DNA of 64,000 nucleotides from the NCBI GenBank assembly GCA_942492025.1, contig CALODJ010000009.1, positions 62,001 to 126,000 of the forward strand. The letters are read 5' to 3'. The notes under the pieces were generated by a model. It did not search any database, had not been told where the DNA came from, and worked only from the letters and a program-made list of their open reading frames with translations. A program made the position numbers and the translations under genes. Positions 1 to 7,688 of the stretch are shown one piece after another. The first letter of the stretch is position 1, and each line of letters opens with the position of its first letter. Source of the stretch: JABDQW01 sp942492025 (lineage in GTDB: Bacteria; Pseudomonadota; Gammaproteobacteria; SZUA-229).

Positions 1-433
1 GCAGGATTGAATTACGAGTAGTCAGTTTCTACTCGTGGAGAAGCAAGGAGGGCATTATAGCCGTCTCTGGCCACAGTGCCACTTACTTAAGCGCAAAACC
101 GCGTCATCGCCACCGGTAGTGCGGCGATCTCGTGGCCCTTTGCGTCACCCTGTAAGAGATTGCTTCGTTCGTCGCAATGACGGTAGAGTCCATATTTTGC
201 TCAAGTAAGTGCTATTCGTCGCTGACCAGCCTACGTCTTCGCTTTTCCTCGGGTGGCAAGACAGGCCCGCTGACTTCAGCGCCGTTTCCGTTGTGATGAA
301 TGCGGCTTTTGAGGACGGGCGTTTAGTACGAATTCGGTTTACAGCGAGGCGGTTAAGGCGTATTTTGGGTGCTTCGTTGTAGTACATTTCACCAGGGCCA
401 GTTAGGTCCTCCAGTTCTGTTGAGGAGCTGAGT
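1..433. other. Intergenic stretch with small inverted repeats
   Basis: I find no convincing gene here. A perfect 8-bp hairpin lies at 14-36 (ACGAGTAG / CTACTCGT, 7-nt loop). Positions 76-216 look like a small repeat element and are listed separately. The start of the window may cut off the 3' flank of a gene to the left. The ribosome binding site of the next gene (GAGGAG) is at about 421-426. Confidence 0.5.
76..216. repeat. Candidate small element with imperfect terminal inverted repeats
   Basis: The arm around 79-98 (CACTTACTTAAGCGCAAAA) is nearly the reverse complement of the arm around 195-213 (TTTTGCTCAAGTAAGTG). Between them, at about 156-183, is a GATTGCTTCG...CGCAATGACGG motif, a kind of dispersed repeat seen in many bacterial genomes. 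There is no coding capacity. It could be a MITE or a degraded IS end; no second copy is visible in this window. Confidence 0.35.
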
Positions 434-778
434 ATGATAAAGAGAAAAGATTATGTGGAATCATTGCGCACTGAATTGAAAAGCATAAGGAAGAAACTGC
501 ATGACTCTTCCCATTCAGACACCATTTGTTCAATTGATAAAATTCACAAGCAATCCAATATGCTCAAGCACTATGAAGGCATGGAGTATGTTGTAAGAGA
601 GGTCGTCAAGAATCTTGAAATGGGCAGAGGCCCTGATGAGATTCAGGAGACTTTGATGTTAAACGAAGCGCGCTTCAGAAAAATTATCCGGTCAAATGCG
701 AGTCAGCCATTCAATTGGCGGTATTATGCCAAAGGTGGTTTAGCAGGAGTGGATATTGTCAGGGCGTTGATGTTATGA
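434..778 (+). CDS. Hypothetical protein, 114 aa
   Basis: I do not recognise a family. The protein is mainly charged and probably helical, with no signal peptide or membrane segment. The middle part (residues 45-80) carries acidic and basic helical stretches. The end is more hydrophobic (GGLAGVDIVRALML). ATG is preceded by GAGGAG at a suitable distance, which supports translation from this start. It stands alone, about 130 bp upstream of the hemolysin-III-like gene on the same strand, so cotranscription is possible. Its AT-rich composition is similar to the neighbouring intergenic DNA. Confidence 0.6.
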   Translation: MIKRKDYVESLRTELKSIRKKLHDSSHSDTICSIDKIHKQSNMLKHYEGMEYVVREVVKNLEMGRGPDEIQETLMLNEARFRKIIRSNASQPFNWRYYAKGGLAGVDIVRALML

Positions 779-912
779 ATACGAGAAGGCGAATAGCGAT
801 TTAAAAATTATCGCTTGGATCTGGCTCTTTTTTTGGTAATTTCTACGAGTGATAAGTCGGTTACCGGTACTTTCAGGCTACCAGTAAAAGGGAGCCGATT
901 TTATTTTTTTCG

Positions 913-1587
913 ATGTCTACAATTGCGATCCCCGGTTTTACTCATCCATTCAGCGCATTAAGCCACTTACTCGGTGCGTTTGTCTTTCTTGTGTATGGCA
1001 TCAGGTTGATTTATCTTGCCCGCTTTAACCGTGGTTGGGCAGTTGCAGTGGCGGTGTTTGTAATATCGGGTGTATTTTTACTTTCGATGAGCGGTGTGTT
1101 TCATTTGCTGGGACAGGAAAATGCGGGTCGTGCCGTTTTACAACGACTGGATCATGCCGGCATTTTTGCATTAATCGCCGGTACTTTTACGCCAGTGCAC
1201 GTTATTTTATTTACAGGGTTCTGGCGCTGGGGCTTTCTTATTCTAATATGGGCACTGGCGATCGCTGGCATTACCTTGAAATCGATATACTTCGATGATC
1301 TGGCCGAATGGGTCGGACTGCTGGCTTATCTGGGGTTGGGCTGGATGGGTATATTGTCGGCTTACCTGACGCATCGGCTGCACGGTTTTGGTATCGTCAA
1401 GCCACTGTTTTATGGTGCGTTGGCCTATACGGCTGGTGCCAGCCTGGAATTCTTGCGCATGCCTGTTGTTATCTCAGGTGTCATTGGTCCACATGAGTTA
1501 TTTCACCTCGCTGTACTGGCGGGCCTCGCATGGCACTGGCAATTTATACGGAATCTGTTAATGCAGGCAAACTATTGTTGGCGATGA
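913..1587 (+). CDS. Hemolysin III / PAQR-family membrane protein
   Basis: Integral membrane protein of the HlyIII (YqfA, PAQR) family, 224 aa, usual length for the family, with about seven hydrophobic helices. The conserved metal-site motifs are present: SGVFHLL near residue 60 (SxxxH), DHAGIF near residue 90, and HELFHLAVLAG near residue 197 (HxxxH). The related PAQR and ceramidase families bind zinc in the membrane; the bacterial role is membrane-lipid or envelope homeostasis and cytolysis is not established for most members. No strong ribosome binding site precedes ATG 913. The last 16 bp overlap the convergent methyltransferase gene. Confidence 0.85.
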   Translation: MSTIAIPGFTHPFSALSHLLGAFVFLVYGIRLIYLARFNRGWAVAVAVFVISGVFLLSMSGVFHLLGQENAGRAVLQRLDHAGIFALIAGTFTPVHVILFTGFWRWGFLILIWALAIAGITLKSIYFDDLAEWVGLLAYLGLGWMGILSAYLTHRLHGFGIVKPLFYGALAYTAGASLEFLRMPVVISGVIGPHELFHLAVLAGLAWHWQFIRNLLMQANYCWR

Positions 1588-2228
1588 TAATGCAATATCC
1601 GACCTTTGCAACTGGCATCATGGTTACCCTGCACATCAAAACGCTCGAAGTGATGGCTGTAGCCCAGGGCAATCATCTTCCGGGTGAAGTTGGCGCGATT
1701 ACCCCGGTTCGGATCAACGATGATGACATCGACGTTAACGCCTGCGTGGCAATGGATGAACTGTGATACGTTTTCAGCGTGCACGGGTTCGTATAACACA
1801 TCGCTGCCGATGATCAGGTCAAATTGTCCGAGCAAAGGATTATTCGTTTCCCAGTTGCCTGTTTCAAACTTGATCGGTAACAGCCTGTTTCTGAGGATAT
1901 TCTTATCAAGAAACGCTTTGGCGAGTGGATGATAGTCGCTCGCAGTGATATCAACACCCATCTTGTGCAGTACGATGCTTGACAATGCCAGACCACAACC
2001 GATTTCCAGCACACGTTTACCATCGAGTTCGAGCAGGCTGACCGTGGCCGCCAGTATTCTTGACGACGGCCACACCACACCGAACAGCGACCAGGTCGCT
2101 GAAGAGATGCCTATCGCCTCCGCCCGTTTTTCGTGGTCGTAAAACTGCTGCCGGTCTTTCAGTGAATGAATCCAGTAGTCGATATTGCTGACGGTAATGG
2201 TTTCATTTTTGGTGTGGTAGTGTTGCAC
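1572..2228 (-). CDS. Class I SAM-dependent methyltransferase, METTL21/lysine-methyltransferase-like
   Basis: Cytoplasmic methyltransferase of 218 aa. SAM-binding motif I is VLEIGCGLALSSIVLHKMG (about residues 73-91), followed by the acidic SDYHPLA and by DLIIGSDVLYEP (motif IV region), an arrangement typical of the Methyltransf_16 group that modifies protein lysines or other nitrogens. The substrate cannot be read from sequence. Translation appears to begin at a GTG at 2228, preceded by AGGA. The 3' end overlaps the 3' end of the convergent hemolysin-III-like gene by 16 bp. Downstream of rhlE on the same strand with a 38-bp gap, so the two could share a transcript. Confidence 0.8.
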   Translation of the reverse strand: MQHYHTKNETITVSNIDYWIHSLKDRQQFYDHEKRAEAIGISSATWSLFGVVWPSSRILAATVSLLELDGKRVLEIGCGLALSSIVLHKMGVDITASDYHPLAKAFLDKNILRNRLLPIKFETGNWETNNPLLGQFDLIIGSDVLYEPVHAENVSQFIHCHAGVNVDVIIVDPNRGNRANFTRKMIALGYSHHFERFDVQGNHDASCKGRILHYHRQQ

Positions 2229-2266
2229 GTGGTTCCTGGCGGGGTTGATGACAAGCCGCTGTATCG

Positions 2267-3649
2267 TTAAGCAGCCTTGCGTGAACTGTGGTGGCTGCGC
2301 TGTTGCGATGAGCCCTTCTGCCCTGATCTGGACTGCGATGAACGCTTTCGCGAGCGGCCCTGGTCATTGTTTTCTCCCTTCAAGGGCGGACGCTGGCTGT
2401 TCGATTTCGCTGTTTTTTTCTTGCCGCTGGATTTAGCCGCCGTCTGCTGCTGATTTCCACGGCCCTTGTTCCTGGTTTTCCCCAGCGGCTTCGCCCTGAT
2501 GGCGGGATCTGGTTCAAACCCCTCGATCACATCTTTGGGAATTTCACGTTTTATCAGGCGCTCGATATCTTTGAGCAAGTCCAGCTCGTCGACACAGACC
2601 AGTGACATGGCTTCACCGGCATTGCCGGCACGGCCGGTTCGACCGATACGGTGGACGTAATCTTCCGCGACATTCGGCAGTTCGAAGTTGACCACGTGCG
2701 GCAGCTGATCGATATCCAGCCCACGCGCGGCGATATCGGTGGCAACCAGCACGTGTATGCTGCCGCTTTTGAACTGCGATAGCGCCCGGGTCCGCGCACC
2801 CTGGCTCTTGTTGCCGTGAATCGCGTCAGCGGTGATGCCGTCTTTATTCAACTGCTCAGACAGACGGTTAGCACCGTGCTTTGTGCGGGTGAATACCAGT
2901 ACCCGCTGCCAGTTGTTGGAACCTATCAGGTAGGACAGTAGCTCACGTTTGCGATGTTGATCAACCGGGTGTATGACCTGGGTGACTCGCTCTGCCGTGG
3001 TATTGCGCTGGGAGACTTCGATCATAGCGGGCGACTTCAGCAACTCATGCGACAGTTGCTTGATCTCTTTTGAAAAGGTGGCCGAAAACAGCAAGGTCTG
3101 TTTGTGACCGGGTAATAGCGCGAGCACCCTGCGGATATCGCGAATAAATCCCATGTCGAGCATGCGGTCGGCTTCATCGAGTACCAGGATCTCAACTCTC
3201 GACAAATCAACCGAGCGCTGGCCGACGAGGTCAAGTAAACGGCCCGGCGTGGCAACCAGGATATCGACACCTTTGATCAGTTTCTGTTTCTGCGGATTAA
3301 TGCTGACACCACCATAGACCACGGTGGAACGCAACGGCAAGTGCTTGCCGTAGGTGAGTACGCTGTCGGCGACCTGTGCGGCCAGCTCGCGTGTTGGCGT
3401 CAGCACCAGGGCGCGCACGTGGCGACGACCTTTATCGGCTTTGCCTTTGCCTGTTGCCATTAAGCGTTGTAGCAGCGGCAGCGTGAAGCCAGCGGTTTTA
3501 CCGGTACCTGTCTGTGCGCCACCCATGATGTCGCGACCTTGCAGTATCAGCGGGATTGCCTCTTTTTGTATCGGTGTAGGAATGCTGTAGCCTTTTTCGG
3601 ATACAGCACGGCTTAGTTCGGCCCTGAGGCCGAGAGATGAAAATGGCAT
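2267..3649 (-). CDS. rhlE: DEAD-box ATP-dependent RNA helicase, RhlE type
   Basis: RNA helicase of 460 aa that remodels rRNA or mRNA structure using ATP. All core motifs are visible: Q motif (GYSIPTPIQ), motif I AQTGTGKT, Ia PTRELAAQ, motif II DEAD in VLDEADRMLDMGF, motif III SAT, motif V ATDIAARGLDI and motif VI HRIGRTGRAG. The last 80 residues form a Lys/Arg/Ser/Gln-rich tail, as in RhlE, likely an unstructured RNA-binding extension. An in-frame ATG exists at 3682, but 3649 is chosen because AGGAGA precedes it and it begins MPFSSLGL, the usual RhlE N-terminus. The methyltransferase gene follows on the same strand. Confidence 0.93.
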   Translation of the reverse strand: MPFSSLGLRAELSRAVSEKGYSIPTPIQKEAIPLILQGRDIMGGAQTGTGKTAGFTLPLLQRLMATGKGKADKGRRHVRALVLTPTRELAAQVADSVLTYGKHLPLRSTVVYGGVSINPQKQKLIKGVDILVATPGRLLDLVGQRSVDLSRVEILVLDEADRMLDMGFIRDIRRVLALLPGHKQTLLFSATFSKEIKQLSHELLKSPAMIEVSQRNTTAERVTQVIHPVDQHRKRELLSYLIGSNNWQRVLVFTRTKHGANRLSEQLNKDGITADAIHGNKSQGARTRALSQFKSGSIHVLVATDIAARGLDIDQLPHVVNFELPNVAEDYVHRIGRTGRAGNAGEAMSLVCVDELDLLKDIERLIKREIPKDVIEGFEPDPAIRAKPLGKTRNKGRGNQQQTAAKSSGKKKTAKSNSQRPPLKGENNDQGRSRKRSSQSRSGQKGSSQQRSHHSSRKAA

Positions 3650-3918
3650 TCTGAGATGTTCTCCTGGAATCGGCCAACCCAATACGATGTATTCGGGACG
3701 GTCTAGGCGGAAACGCGCTTGTTTGTTATGAGGTGAATCGGGATGGATTACCGCGTTGTAAAACGATGCAGACCGGGATGCACCATAAGTAATACGCTAA
3801 CTATACAGTAAATACCGCTAAATAGCTTGATAGATTGAAAAATAGATTATTCTCAATCACGATCACTGCAGAGTCGGGCAGCAGAACAGGCAGATCAATT
3901 GCAAATTGTCCCTGGCAG

Positions 3919-4293
3919 TCAGGACTCGGCAGGATCCTTGGTCGTGCTTGTCTTGGGAAATGCGATGACCTTCGCCTCGGGTCGCTGACGCTCGTTGCGC
4001 TGGGGTGTGTGGTTGGCATGATGAAGGGAGTCGATCAGGCCGCGCTTGCCGGCAAACGACTCCCACATCATACGGTATAATTTTATACAGGCGGCGAACG
4101 GCGTGGCGGCACGTTCCCGCTCCTTGTCGATGCGCCATTGCAGACATCGTAATTGCTGCCGGTTTCTCTCAGCTGACCGGGCAATCAATGCCTCGATCAC
4201 ATTCTGGCGATACTGTTCAAATGCCTCAGGATCCGTCCGGGCAAGCTCCATAGCGACGTCGAAATCGAGTATTTTTAAGGTATTTTTTTGCAT
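3919..4293 (-). CDS. DUF3135 family protein
   Basis: Small cytoplasmic protein of 124 aa. It matches the DUF3135 pattern: FD.AMELARTDPEAFE near the start, an RNRQQLRCLQWRID segment in the middle, then ATPFAACIKLYRMM. The function of this proteobacterial family is unknown. The C-terminal 30 residues are basic and probably disordered. The ATG is preceded only by AGG at short spacing, so the start is less certain; an upstream start is not evident. It stands alone between rhlE and msrB, all on the minus strand, with gaps of about 200-270 bp that contain no recognisable feature. Confidence 0.75.
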   Translation of the reverse strand: MQKNTLKILDFDVAMELARTDPEAFEQYRQNVIEALIARSAERNRQQLRCLQWRIDKERERAATPFAACIKLYRMMWESFAGKRGLIDSLHHANHTPQRNERQRPEAKVIAFPKTSTTKDPAES

Positions 4294-4493
4294 ATACCTG
4301 GCATTATGCAGATATCATGCCTACCATAAAAAGTTATTATTATTCAGTAGGATAGGTAATAATTACCTAAAGCTTATACGATTGCGTTCTGATTGTGTAA
4401 AAAATATTGACAAATTTTAGCTTCGTTAAACACGCTGGACTAAGGCACAGAGACGACGTGCTCAAGTCCAGTGAGCGCTAAGTAAAAAAGGAC

Positions 4494-5048
4494 TTATCTC
4501 GGTGCGCTGGCTTCGAATTCGGTCAAATATTCACCATAACCTTCCTCAGCAAGCTTTTCCTTGGGTATGAATCTTAATGATGCGGAATTGATGCAGTAGC
4601 GAAGGCCTGTCGGCTCGGGGCCGTCGTTGAACACGTGTCCCAGATGTGAGTCCGCATTCCGACTCCTGACTTCGGTTCGTTTGAAAATCAGGTGGTAATC
4701 GTCTCGGGTGACGATATTGCTGTCATTGATGGTTCTGTAGAAACTTGGCCAGCCAGTGCCAGATTTATATTTATCCCGGGAAGAAAATAGTGGTTCACCG
4801 CTGACGATGTCAACGTAGATGCCTTCGCGTTTTTCATCCCAGTATTCGTTTTCGAACGGCGGTTCAGTGTCGTCCTGTTGCGTGACGGCAAATTGCAGGG
4901 GTGTCAGACGCTGTTTTAACTCTGCATCTGAAGGTTTCTGGAAGCCAGTGTCAGCTTTAGCTATCGATGTCTCGGCTTTTGTGATCTGCGTCGAGTAGAT
5001 CATGATACCCGCGATGATAAGCAGGCCGGCTAGTGCTAGGTATTTCAT
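4494..5048 (-). CDS. msrB: Peptide-methionine (R)-S-oxide reductase MsrB, exported
   Basis: Reduces methionine-R-sulfoxide in oxidised proteins. The MsrB fold is clear: SGTGWPSF, RSRNADSHLGHVF and the catalytic cysteine in RYCINSASL. The two CxxC zinc pairs found in many MsrB proteins are absent: the usual cysteines before PLFS and before DSHLGH are replaced (SGEPLFSS, SRNADSH). An N-terminal hydrophobic helix (MKYLALAGLLIIAGIMIYS) predicts export or a membrane anchor, so it probably repairs envelope proteins. ATG 5048 is chosen, with GAGG upstream, rather than the longer frame from 5159, because it places the signal at the N-terminus. Divergent from sohB. Confidence 0.88.
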   Translation of the reverse strand: MKYLALAGLLIIAGIMIYSTQITKAETSIAKADTGFQKPSDAELKQRLTPLQFAVTQQDDTEPPFENEYWDEKREGIYVDIVSGEPLFSSRDKYKSGTGWPSFYRTINDSNIVTRDDYHLIFKRTEVRSRNADSHLGHVFNDGPEPTGLRYCINSASLRFIPKEKLAEEGYGEYLTEFEASAPR

Positions 5049-5385
5049 ATCAACCTCGGATTTTGAACTATATCGAATTTGATCTGAATTGACCGCAGTG
5101 GTTCGCTGAAAAATCGTAAAAATCATACCTCGGCCTCTGGTGAGAACTGTCTTGATCAATCGTCGCGCTTCAGTGCAGCAATTCCGGCGCCTTACAAGAT
5201 GATTTACTGGTGTGTCTGGCAGGGTGTAAGCTCATCTTAAAGAGCGTGTCAGCGGACAGTAAGCGCGAAATCTGATTGCGGTGATTAGGCATCGGGTCGA
5301 CGTTTCCGTTAAGATGAATCTGATGGTCACTGGTTACTGGCAGCTTACGCAGTTAAACTAGCCTTTGTTTATTGGGAATTAAACA
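5049..5385. other. Divergent intergenic region between msrB and sohB
   Basis: About 340 bp between the two outward-reading genes, so it should hold promoters for both. I do not see a convincing -35/-10 pair, repeat or RNA gene. An in-frame extension of msrB covers part of it but has no ribosome binding site or family similarity. Confidence 0.4.
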
Positions 5386-6387
5386 ATGACAGATTTCTTT
5401 TTGAATTACGGACTATTTCTGGCGAAGACGCTAACGATTGTGGCTGCTATTGCGGCGCTTATGCTGTTAGCCATGTTGATCGCGGGCAAAAAACATTCAG
5501 AGAGAAAAGAAACCCTCGAAGTTAAAAAAATCAATAGTAAATACGACGACATGGCGAGGACGATGAATGCTGCCATGTTATCGAAAGATAAATTAAAGAA
5601 ATACCTGAAAAAAGAAAAGGACAGGCTGAAAAACGCCGCTGAAAAGGTCAAGCACGAGCCCAGCAAAAAACGTATCTATGTACTCAATTTTCACGGTGAT
5701 ATTCGTGCTTCGGCTGTGGCTTCACTTAGAGAGGAGATTACCGCGATCCTAACGGTTGGCACAGCGGATGATGAGGTATTATTACGCCTGGAAAGCGGCG
5801 GTGGTGTTGTACATGGATATGGCCTTGCGGCTTCCCAGCTCATGCGATTACGGGAAAAGCAGATTCCACTCACCGTTTCAGTCGATAAGGTTGCGGCTAG
5901 CGGCGGTTATATGATGGCCTGTGTGGGTAACCGGGTGATTGCAGCGCCATTTTCTATCATCGGTTCGATTGGTGTGATAGCACAGATTCCCAACTTTCAC
6001 AAGGTCTTAAAAAAGCATGACGTTGAGTTTGAACAGTTCACAGCGGGCGAATTCAAAAGAACGGTAACGATGTTTGGTGAAAATACGGATGAGGCGAAGG
6101 CAAAATTTCGTCAAGAGATAGAAGATATTCACGTGCTGTTTAAAGATTTTATCGTGCAACACCGGCCCAATATCGACATCGTAGAGGTGTCGACCGGCGA
6201 AAGCTGGCCAGGTACACGCGCCCTGGAAAGGAATCTGGTCGATGAGTTAAAGACCAGTGATGACTACTTGCTGGAAAACAGTCAGCACGCCGATCTCTAT
6301 GAAATAAAATATAGCCGCAAGAAGTCATTGCTTGAAAGAATGGGTATACAGCTTCAGCGATTAATCGATAAATGGCAATATGGCTGA
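5386..6387 (+). CDS. sohB: Inner-membrane serine peptidase SohB (S49 family)
   Basis: Membrane-anchored peptidase of the SppA/SohB clan, 333 aa, the usual SohB length. One N-terminal membrane helix (residues 8-33) is followed by a Lys-rich linker that looks coiled-coil (40-90) and the S49 domain. The catalytic Ser is in VAASGGYMMA (near residue 170) and the catalytic Lys in EFKRTVTMFG (near residue 226); the domain also carries the GSIGVIAQIPN stretch. SohB-type enzymes are thought to degrade signal peptides or misfolded envelope proteins. ATG follows GGAATT. Stands alone, followed by a multi-hairpin repeat. Confidence 0.9.
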   Translation: MTDFFLNYGLFLAKTLTIVAAIAALMLLAMLIAGKKHSERKETLEVKKINSKYDDMARTMNAAMLSKDKLKKYLKKEKDRLKNAAEKVKHEPSKKRIYVLNFHGDIRASAVASLREEITAILTVGTADDEVLLRLESGGGVVHGYGLAASQLMRLREKQIPLTVSVDKVAASGGYMMACVGNRVIAAPFSIIGSIGVIAQIPNFHKVLKKHDVEFEQFTAGEFKRTVTMFGENTDEAKAKFRQEIEDIHVLFKDFIVQHRPNIDIVEVSTGESWPGTRALERNLVDELKTSDDYLLENSQHADLYEIKYSRKKSLLERMGIQLQRLIDKWQYG

Positions 6388-6464
6388 TTCATATCCGATT
6401 CAATCCCATTGAAATCAGTCCTGACGCCAGGGCACGCGTGAGTGGGCCAGCAATGAGTCTGGTC

Positions 6465-6619
6465 AGGGAAGATCTGAACAATTCCATCCAGGCATTATCG
6501 GAGCACAAGAAATAAAAATGCGATTTTTATCGTTCTTCATTTTCAATCACAATGTAATTGAAAATGGCGGCACATCCATGTGCCGCGAAGAAACTCTGAA
6601 TAAGTCAGAGTTTCCTTAG
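6465..6619 (-). repeat. Five-hairpin palindromic repeat, full-length copy 1
   Basis: Reverse-orientation copy of the element at 19671-19827. It contains consecutive stem-loops: one with ATAAAAAT arms near 6510-6540, one with ATTTTCAAT/ATTGAAAAT arms near 6540-6566, a GCGGCACAT/ATGTGCCGC palindrome at 6567-6586, and the terminal hairpin (GAAACTCTGA/TCAGAGTTTC) near 6588-6616. No coding capacity. The right end overlaps the last codon of the DUF302 gene and provides its TAA. It may be a MITE or a mobile structured RNA element, and could serve as a terminator between sohB and the convergent gene. Confidence 0.8.
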
Positions 6620-7002
6620 ATGTTATCTATTACAGCTTTGAGTTTTTGTTGTACCTCGTGTGCAATGGCGCCCAGCTCAGGGTTTTCCACCGCACGCATT
6701 GAGGATATAGGATCCACGGCAAAAACTTCAGTCTGTCCATTTGTGTTTTCTCTGACGACCACATTGCAGGGAAGCATCGTACCAATATGCTCTTCTGTAA
6801 GCAGGGCTTTATGCGCAAACTGAGGATTGCAGGCGCCCAAAATCACATACTTGGGGAAATCAACATCAATCTTGTTCTTTAAGGTGGTTTTTACATCGAT
6901 TTCACTGAGAACACCGAAGCCTTCTTTTTTAAGCTCTTCAGTGGTTTTTGCAATGGCATCTTCGTAGTTTAAATCCGTGTAGGTACTGAAATAATAGGAC
7001 AT
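6616..7002 (-). CDS. DUF302 domain protein
   Basis: A 128-aa cytoplasmic protein of the DUF302 family. Family landmarks are the YEDAIAKTTEELKKEGFGVLSEIDV segment split around residues 14-38, GACNPQFAHKAL near residue 57 and the IGTMLPCNVVV segment near residue 73. The biochemical role is unknown; several members occur near sulfur or redox genes. ATG 7002 has GAGG about 9 nt upstream. The TAA stop lies in the end of the hairpin repeat at 6465-6619, so the present C-terminus (KAVIDNI) may have been set by insertion of that element. Convergent with sohB. Confidence 0.85.
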   Translation of the reverse strand: MSYYFSTYTDLNYEDAIAKTTEELKKEGFGVLSEIDVKTTLKNKIDVDFPKYVILGACNPQFAHKALLTEEHIGTMLPCNVVVRENTNGQTEVFAVDPISSMRAVENPELGAIAHEVQQKLKAVIDNI

Positions 7003-7688
7003 AACTCGGTTCCTCGGTGGTTAAGCATCATCGGGAATCATGCAGGATTTTATTCGAATCGTAAAGATACAGCAGGCGGGGAAATCCACGACTGTTGCAG
7101 CGAATCAGCAAATCATGCAATTTTATCGCAGCATCATAATGATGACATTGCCATATTCGGCAAAGGACTCGTCCAATGACTGATAAATGCGGGCTCGTTG
7201 TGTCGCCAGGTTGCTCATAAAACCAGGTAGAGCAAACGGTAACCGGAATATATTACGTAGATTGTTGCGTAGCTGTTTGGAATATCGACATATATTCTTC
7301 ATTATGCTCAGCCTTTGTGCAATATTCGGGCGGGTGTCGAGTTTCTGTCAGCAAAGTCTCGACTTCTGCGACTGTCAGTATAGAATTGGCCTCAACTGGA
7401 TGCCCATAAGGCCGTGCTTGCCGTTTAGGGTGGATTAGCGCCTACGCGTGTATCCAAATATCACGGAGTACCTGCGGAATTCTCGCAGTTAACAGATGGA
7501 AACCTGGATTACTGAACCAGCACTGCAATAACATGGACATTCACCCAATACCGGTTATTGGTTTCGTGCCACTCAAGCCAGTGTGGCAGGGCAGCGCATT
7601 TGGGACCAACGAGGCGGATGTGGCGCGATTGACACCGTTGAAACTGGATTATTTTGCTAACAACAACGTGGGTCTCAAATTATAAATT
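7003..7688. other. Long intergenic region with possible gene remnants
   Basis: About 690 bp between DUF302 and the hybrid kinase. It contains a weak open frame at 7187-7438 with no family signal, a degenerate copy of the AAATGCGGGCT repeat core at about 7182-7191, and a short open frame at 7533-7685 (listed separately). The composition suggests decayed DNA rather than a functional gene. Confidence 0.4.
7533..7685 (+). CDS. Possible 50-aa ORF or gene remnant
   Basis: An open frame from ATG 7533 to TAA 7685 encodes 50 aa beginning MDIHPIPVIGFVPLKPVW. The codon pattern looks protein-like and the frame ends 3 bp before the kinase start. There is no clear ribosome binding site and I recognise no family. 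It may be the tail of a decayed gene or a leader ORF translationally linked to the kinase, which itself lacks a good ribosome binding site. Low confidence. Confidence 0.25.
   Translation: MDIHPIPVIGFVPLKPVWQGSAFGTNEADVARLTPLKLDYFANNNVGLKL

Noticed and set aside
145..387. Minus-strand open frame of 80 codons near the window start
   Set aside because: It runs through a dispersed repeat, has no ribosome binding site and no family similarity.
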